Positions 35,538-39,617 of a stretch of 39,617 nucleotides of DNA are shown here, in pieces (positions within the stretch are counted from its first letter, which is position 1; each line of letters starts with the position of its first letter). This stretch comes from an uncultured beta proteobacterium (lineage in GTDB: Bacteria; Pseudomonadota; Gammaproteobacteria; Burkholderiales; Burkholderiaceae_C). The stretch spans positions 1 through 39,617 of the forward strand of contig CAIJOK010000121.1 in the NCBI GenBank assembly GCA_903822205.1, read 5' to 3'. The position numbers and the translations under genes are program-made. Under the pieces are notes generated by a model that was not told where the DNA came from, made no database searches, and saw only the letters and a list, made by a program, of their open reading frames with translations.

Positions 35538-37094
35538 ATGTTAACTCCCCCCACTCCACCTATCTTGCCCCCTGATGAAAACCATTTGATTTTGGAGCGT
35601 CGCAGCAAGCTAGGTGTGCTGCGTCAGGCGCAGCGCGACGGTCATGACGTTGCTTTTCCCAATGATTTCAAGCCTTCTGACCACGCAGCAGACCTGTTGG
35701 CCGCCCATGCCGATCTAAGCCCCGAATCCCTGCACGCCCTGGGTCGAACCGTCAAAGTTGCCGGTCGCATGATGCAAAAGCGCGTCATGGGCAAGGCCAG
35801 CTTTGCCAGTTTGCAAGACGAGAGTGGTCGCATTCAGATTTACGTCAAAGGCGACGATGTGGGCGTGGATGTCTATGCAGCCTTCAAGCATTGGGACTTG
35901 GGCGACATCATCGCCGCAGAGGGTCTGGTGTTCAAAACCAAAACCGGCGAGTTGTCCATTCACGCCAGTTGCATTCGCCTGCTGACCAAAAGCCTGCGCC
36001 CCATACCTGACAAATTTTGCGGCATGGCCGACCAAGAAGCCAAATACCGCCAGCGTTACCTTGACCTGATGACCGACGAGACGGTGCGACAACGCTTTGT
36101 GATGCGAAGCAAAACCCTGGGCCAGTTGCGCGACTTTATGGTTTCGCACGGCTTTTTGGAAGTTGAAACCCCCATGCTGCACCCCATCCCGGGGGGGGCC
36201 AATGCCCGGCCTTTTGAGACCCACCACAATGCGCTGGACCAGCCCATGTTTTTGCGCATTGCCCCCGAGCTTTACTTAAAGCGTCTGCTGGTGGGCGGCT
36301 TTGAACGGGTGTTTGAAATCAACCGCAGCTTTCGCAATGAAGGCATCAGTGTTCGGCATAACCCCGAGTTCACCATGATGGAGTTTTATGCCGCCTACTG
36401 GAACTACCAGGACGTGATGACTTTTACGGAGTCGCTGATCCAAGACACCGCCCAAAATGCGCTGGGCACTTTGCACGTCAGCTACGGCGGTCGCCCAATC
36501 GACCTGTCTGCGCCCTTTGCCCGCTTGTCCCTCCGCGAGGCCATCGTCAAATTTACCGAGGCCGGCCAGCGTGTGGACGATGCGCAGTGGCTGATCAGCG
36601 CGCTGCACGGTGAGGGACTGAGCGAAACTAAACACCATTTATCAGAGCGCAGCCTGGCAGGCCTGCAAGTGCTGTACTTTGAAGAGATGGTTGAGGAGCA
36701 CCTTTGGCAACCCACCTTTATTTGCGATCATCCGGTCGAAATATCGCCTCTGGCACGCGCCAGCGACAGCCGGCCTGGCGTGGCCGAGCGCTTTGAGCTT
36801 TACATCATGGGCCGTGAGCTTGCCAATGGCTTTAGCGAATTGAATGATGCAGAGGAGCAAGCAGCACGCTTTCAATCGCAGGTGGCTGCCAAAGACCGTG
36901 GCGACTTTGAGGCCATGTACTATGACCATGATTTTGTGCGGGCGCTTGAGTACGGCATGCCCCCTGCCGGCGGTTGTGGTGTGGGCATTGACCGGTTGAT
37001 GATGCTGCTGACCGACAGTCCCAGCATCCGCGATGTCCTCTTGTTTCCGGCCATGCGACGGGAGTCTGTACCCATCGCCGGTATCACACCTTGA
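35538..37094 (+). CDS. lysS: Lysyl-tRNA synthetase (class II)
   Basis: Attaches lysine to tRNA-Lys. Seen in 518 residues: N-terminal OB-fold with [22 protein letters not shown], motif 2 [26 protein letters not shown] and motif 3 [15 protein letters not shown]. Length and motifs match bacterial LysRS. The N-terminal 15 residues are proline-rich. No ribosome site is visible in the AT-rich leader. Its stop overlaps the TTG start of ispF by 4 bp, so the two genes are likely cotranslated. Confidence 0.97.
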   Translation: MLTPPTPPILPPDENHLILERRSKLGVLRQAQRDGHDVAFPNDFKPSDHAADLLAAHADLSPESLHALGRTVKVAGRMMQKRVMGKASFASLQDESGRIQIYVKGDDVGVDVYAAFKHWDLGDIIAAEGLVFKTKTGELSIHASCIRLLTKSLRPIPDKFCGMADQEAKYRQRYLDLMTDETVRQRFVMRSKTLGQLRDFMVSHGFLEVETPMLHPIPGGANARPFETHHNALDQPMFLRIAPELYLKRLLVGGFERVFEINRSFRNEGISVRHNPEFTMMEFYAAYWNYQDVMTFTESLIQDTAQNALGTLHVSYGGRPIDLSAPFARLSLREAIVKFTEAGQRVDDAQWLISALHGEGLSETKHHLSERSLAGLQVLYFEEMVEEHLWQPTFICDHPVEISPLARASDSRPGVAERFELYIMGRELANGFSELNDAEEQAARFQSQVAAKDRGDFEAMYYDHDFVRALEYGMPPAGGCGVGIDRLMMLLTDSPSIRDVLLFPAMRRESVPIAGITP

Positions 37095-37630
37095 ATTTCA
37101 GAATCGGTGAAGGCTGGGACATCCACCCCCTGGTGGCTGGCAGGCCTTTGATCCTGGGCGGTGTGCATGTGCCCTACCACTTGGGGCTGATGGGGCATTC
37201 TGATGCCGATGTGCTGCTGCACGCCATCACCGATGCCCTGCTGGGGGCCGCCGCTTTGGGCGACATCGGGACGCATTTCCCGGACACGGATGATCGCTTC
37301 AAGGGCGCAGACTCTGGCAACCTGTTGGCTCAGGCCGCCATGCGTGTTCGCGCCGCAGGGTTTGAAATCAACAACCTGGACAGCACCCTCATTGCGCAGG
37401 CCCCCAAACTGATGCCCCATCTGCCGGCTATGCGCCAAAGCATTGCCCACATTCTGGGCATCCACCCCGATCAGATCAACGTCAAGGCCAAAACCGCCGA
37501 AAAGATGGGACCGGTTGGCCAAGGGCAGGCCATCGAGGCCCGGGCTGTTGTCTTGTTGATCAGGAATCGGGAAACCGACCACAGAATGCGCGGGCAGTCA
37601 GACAGCGGCGTTGCATCAGTTCTGACATGA
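37091..37630 (+). CDS. ispF: 2-C-methyl-D-erythritol 2,4-cyclodiphosphate synthase
   Basis: Cyclises CDP-ME 2-phosphate in the MEP isoprenoid pathway. Seen in 179 residues: metal-binding GWDIH (D10, H12), [17 protein letters not shown], and the [10 protein letters not shown] block, and a [12 protein letters not shown] segment. The start is TTG at 37091, overlapping the lysS stop by 4 bp; no later start keeps the conserved [11 protein letters not shown]-terminus. It is about 20 residues longer than usual because of a C-terminal tail. IspD, the usual neighbour or fusion partner, is not in the window. Its end overlaps the convergent small coiled-coil gene by 15 bp. Confidence 0.93.
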   Translation: MNFRIGEGWDIHPLVAGRPLILGGVHVPYHLGLMGHSDADVLLHAITDALLGAAALGDIGTHFPDTDDRFKGADSGNLLAQAAMRVRAAGFEINNLDSTLIAQAPKLMPHLPAMRQSIAHILGIHPDQINVKAKTAEKMGPVGQGQAIEARAVVLLIRNRETDHRMRGQSDSGVASVLT

Positions 37631-37816
37631 TGGGATGCGTTTGATTTCTGCTGCCCACATCAGCATTTCAAGCTGAGTCTCAAGGCGAATGACGCGCTCA
37701 GTCAGATTTTCAATTTTCATCTGTTGGGACTTGACGACCTCGGACTGCGACTTGATTTTGTCTTCCAGCTTGATCATGGATGCCAGTGCATCCCAAATTT
37801 TGCCAGTGATGCTCAC
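37616..37816 (-). CDS. Small coiled-coil protein, partner of the ribbon-helix-helix gene
   Basis: A 66-residue protein dominated by a predicted coiled coil (residues about 15-52, with heptad-like [19 protein letters not shown] and [18 protein letters not shown]). No catalytic motif or membrane span. Its ATG overlaps the stop of the preceding RHH-like gene by 4 bp, so the two are translationally coupled and probably act together. It overlaps the end of ispF by 15 bp on the opposite strand. Function unknown. Confidence 0.7.
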   Translation of the reverse strand: MSITGKIWDALASMIKLEDKIKSQSEVVKSQQMKIENLTERVIRLETQLEMLMWAAEIKRIPSCQN

Positions 37817-38109
37817 GGTACAGATACCGTTGTTTTGGCGTGATTTGCTTCCATCGCGGCGATTCGCAGATTGCTTTGATTGACAAAGTCCAACACATCG
37901 TCAATCGCCAATGCAGCGCTGTTAGCAGCCTGTCTGGCCGCATCGGCTAACGCCCCCAACTCACTATCATCAGACTGGGCTGAATACGCAAATGCCCCGC
38001 GACGCATCAGCTCTGACAGAGGGATGTCAAGTGACCGTGCTTTTTCGGCAATTTTGCGTTTATCCTCAGGTGCGATTTGCACCACGACTCTGTGACTGGC
38101 AAGCTGCAT
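37813..38109 (-). CDS. Ribbon-helix-helix-like DNA-binding protein
   Basis: A 98-residue protein. Residues 5-40 fit a ribbon-helix-helix fold: strand SHRVVVQIAPEDKR, helices through KIAEKARSLDIPLSELMRRGAFAY, a pattern typical of CopG/MobC-type regulators. The C-terminal half is Ala-rich and helical (AADAARQAANSAALAIDDVLDFV). Upstream of its ATG are a -10-like TATAAT and a doubled palindrome, which suits autoregulation by an RHH protein. Coupled to the small coiled-coil gene. No toxin or relaxase is recognised, so it is not confidently a toxin-antitoxin pair. Confidence 0.7.
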   Translation of the reverse strand: MQLASHRVVVQIAPEDKRKIAEKARSLDIPLSELMRRGAFAYSAQSDDSELGALADAARQAANSAALAIDDVLDFVNQSNLRIAAMEANHAKTTVSVP

Positions 38110-38150
38110 GATAAATGTCCAAGGTGGGATTGATGTAATTGATATGATTG

Positions 38151-38174
38151 ATGTACATAGCCATGTACATTATA
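38151..38174 (-). promoter_or_regulatory. Candidate promoter and doubled-palindrome operator of the RHH unit
   Basis: The 8-bp palindrome ATGTACAT occurs at 38151-38158 and again at 38163-38170, 12 bp centre to centre, with AGCC between. On the minus strand, TATAAT (38174-38169) overlaps the second copy. Tandem palindromes one turn apart, overlapping the start region, are the classic operator layout for RHH repressors. The -35 is not obvious. Confidence 0.6.
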
Positions 38175-38258
38175 AAGGTGGCCCCAAAAATTTTGCCTAG
38201 AGGATTTGCCCCGTGCTTTCCTAAAATATGCATCCATATTCTTATCAAGAGTACCCCC

Positions 38259-38489
38259 TTGCCACCCATCCAATATGACACCCCCGCCCCCACATTGGAA
38301 GATGTCTGGCGCATGTTTCAAGAAAATGCCAGGCAGTCCCAGGAGGACTACCGCGTGATGAAGGAACGTTCTGCCGTTCTGAGCAAACAACTGGGTGACC
38401 TGGGCAACCCGTTGGGCGAATTCGTCGAACACGCCGTCAACTTAGCATGTGGTGTACTTGTTTCAGGGCAAATCATTGATCTTGTTTGA
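38259..38489 (+). pseudogene. Remnant of a PD-(D/E)XK nuclease-family-like protein
   Basis: A 77-codon fragment, probably starting at TTG 38259. Seen: TLEDVWRMFQENARQSQEDYRVMKERSAVL and then LGDLGNPLGEFVEHAV, the N-terminal coiled-coil-plus-GEFVE pattern of a widespread proteobacterial family whose intact members continue with a nuclease-like core. Here the frame ends 16 codons after GEFVE, inside the lpxK start region. Probably a truncated gene. The family assignment is from pattern memory and is moderately sure. Confidence 0.5.
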
Positions 38490-39471
38490 AAATCTGACCA
38501 ATGCATGGACACACCGAGGGCTGATTGCCTGGCTGCTGTGGCCCCTGTCAGTGGTGTATGGTGTGCTGGTGCGTGTGCGCCGCGCCCTGTACCGATGGGG
38601 CTACCTGGGCTGTGAACGTGTGGATGTGCCGGTGGTCGTGGTGGGCAATGTGGTGGCTGGCGGGGCCGGCAAAACCCCTTTGGTCATTGCCCTGGTGCAG
38701 CATTTGCAGGAACGAGGCATCACGGTTGGCGTGGTTTCACGCGGTTTTGGAAGGCACAGCCGTGTGTGCAAACAAGTCACCTCCACCAGTGTGGCCGCCG
38801 ATGTGGGCGATGAACCGCTGTTGATTTACCGACGCACATCGGCCCCTGTGATGGTGGCTGCATCGCGCATTCAGGCTGCCCGCCAACTGCTGTCCAGCTT
38901 TCCGGACACCCAGATCATTCTGTGTGACGATGGTCTGCAACACTTGGGCCTGCATCGTGACCTTGAAATCATCGTCTTTGACGACCGTGGAACCGGCAAT
39001 GGTTTTTTGCTACCGGCAGGCCCTCTGCGTGAGCCTTGGCCTCGTGGCTGTGACCTGGTTTTGCACACGGGTTCAAGCCCTGCCTTTGCGGGCTTTAGGG
39101 CCAAGCGCGCTTTGGCTGATGATGCCGTGATGGCCGACGGCAGCCGAGTGTTGCTAGCGCAATGGGTTCTTGACCCACCTCACACCGCCAAGCCCTTGAT
39201 GGCTGTTGCCGCGATTGCCCGGCCAGAGGCTTTTTTTGCCATGTTGAAAGACCGTGGTTTGCCACTGGAACGCACGGTGGCACTGGCAGACCACGATGAT
39301 TTCAGCCATTGGACAGACTTGCACTGCGAGCACTACTGCGTTTTTTGCACTGAAAAGGATGCCGTCAAATTGTGGCCATTGCAGCCTGACGCGCTGGCTC
39401 TGCCGCTTGTTTTTGAGCCTGAGCCTGCATTTTGGACAGCGTTTGATCTGCATATCCAACGGCTAGGGTGA
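38449..39471 (+). CDS. lpxK: Tetraacyldisaccharide 4'-kinase
   Basis: Inner-membrane-associated kinase adding the 4'-phosphate of lipid A. Seen: the Walker A region [12 protein letters not shown] (66-77 from the GTG), [33 protein letters not shown] with the catalytic Asp/His pair, and TEKDAVKLW near the C-terminus. A hydrophobic N-terminal anchor is visible ([16 protein letters not shown]). Start uncertain: GTG 38449 or TTG 38482, neither with a good ribosome site; the latter better matches the usual N-terminus length. Its start overlaps a nuclease-family remnant. The usual lpxK neighbours (msbA, kdsB) are not in the window. Confidence 0.94.
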   Translation: MVYLFQGKSLILFENLTNAWTHRGLIAWLLWPLSVVYGVLVRVRRALYRWGYLGCERVDVPVVVVGNVVAGGAGKTPLVIALVQHLQERGITVGVVSRGFGRHSRVCKQVTSTSVAADVGDEPLLIYRRTSAPVMVAASRIQAARQLLSSFPDTQIILCDDGLQHLGLHRDLEIIVFDDRGTGNGFLLPAGPLREPWPRGCDLVLHTGSSPAFAGFRAKRALADDAVMADGSRVLLAQWVLDPPHTAKPLMAVAAIARPEAFFAMLKDRGLPLERTVALADHDDFSHWTDLHCEHYCVFCTEKDAVKLWPLQPDALALPLVFEPEPAFWTAFDLHIQRLG

Positions 39472-39617
39472 TGACCTTAACCGGTCTTTAACATCAAAAT
39501 TCATAGCAAGCCGGATTTTGCCATACTATCAAATTAGTAGCTTGTTGATTTTTAATAATATTTTTGAGGCTGTTTTCAAATTTGCGTTTTGTTGTGCCAT
39601 AAAATTATGTTGTGCCA
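39472..39617. repeat. AT-rich intergenic end of window with dispersed repeat, copy D
   Basis: The 22 bp at 39538-39559 match 24254-24275 with about three mismatches. Further on, the word TTGTGCCA occurs twice (about 39593 and 39610). No gene is seen; the window ends here. Confidence 0.5.

Noticed and set aside
37616-38109. Classical type II toxin-antitoxin pair
   Set aside because: The RHH protein and operator fit, but the partner is only a coiled coil with no toxin-family motif, so toxin-antitoxin function is not claimed.

Overview
The window is a chromosomal segment of a Gram-negative betaproteobacterium, most likely Burkholderiales and probably Comamonadaceae-like. The grounds are the family-level look of the core genes (MurB, CoaD, NagZ, LysS, EttA, LpxK, a Mg-type HemB, a DUF1631 protein, a degenerate HD-GYP protein), outer-membrane and lipid A genes, and AT-rich dispersed intergenic repeats. 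No rRNA, tRNA, CRISPR array, prophage or complete insertion sequence was seen. Most of the window is GC-rich by eye; the block at about 14.1-24.4 kb looks distinctly more AT-rich.

Layout. 1-0.6 kb: remnant of a DUF559 gene with its hairpin repeats. 0.6-3.3 kb (minus): nagZ, coaD, murB (peptidoglycan recycling, CoA, peptidoglycan synthesis). 3.4-9.2 kb: yajQ, an HD-GYP-like protein, an LD-carboxypeptidase, aroK, an orphan ribbon-helix-helix gene, aroC, and hemB facing them. 9.2-12.6 kb: a BioC-like methyltransferase, a lineage-restricted hypothetical, an EAL-HDOD-type protein, and a small coiled-coil protein. 12.8-13.9 kb: cysM and a TusA-like gene. 14.4-25.6 kb: an exopolysaccharide locus. 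25.7-29.2 kb: znuA-znuB-znuC facing a zur-like gene across two candidate operators. 29.4-31.2 kb: an exported polysaccharide-deacetylase-like protein. 31.3-37.6 kb: ettA, a DUF1631 gene, lysS and ispF. 37.6-39.5 kb: a self-contained two-gene ribbon-helix-helix/coiled-coil unit, a nuclease-family fragment, and lpxK.

The most interesting part is the exopolysaccharide locus at 14.4-25.6 kb. It appears to join parts of three known synthase-dependent systems. A BcsB-like periplasmic subunit comes from the cellulose machinery. An NfrB-type glycosyltransferase with c-di-GMP-type MshEN modules and an NfrA-type TPR/outer-membrane-barrel protein come from the E. coli N4-receptor exopolysaccharide system. 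AlgF- and AlgJ-type proteins come from alginate O-acetylation. A DUF4434-like lipoprotein and a WecB-type UDP-GlcNAc 2-epimerase complete it. The inferred product is a ManNAc-containing, possibly O-acetylated exopolysaccharide whose synthesis is switched on by c-di-GMP. No AlgI-type MBOAT acyltransferase is present in the window, so the acyl donor is an open question.
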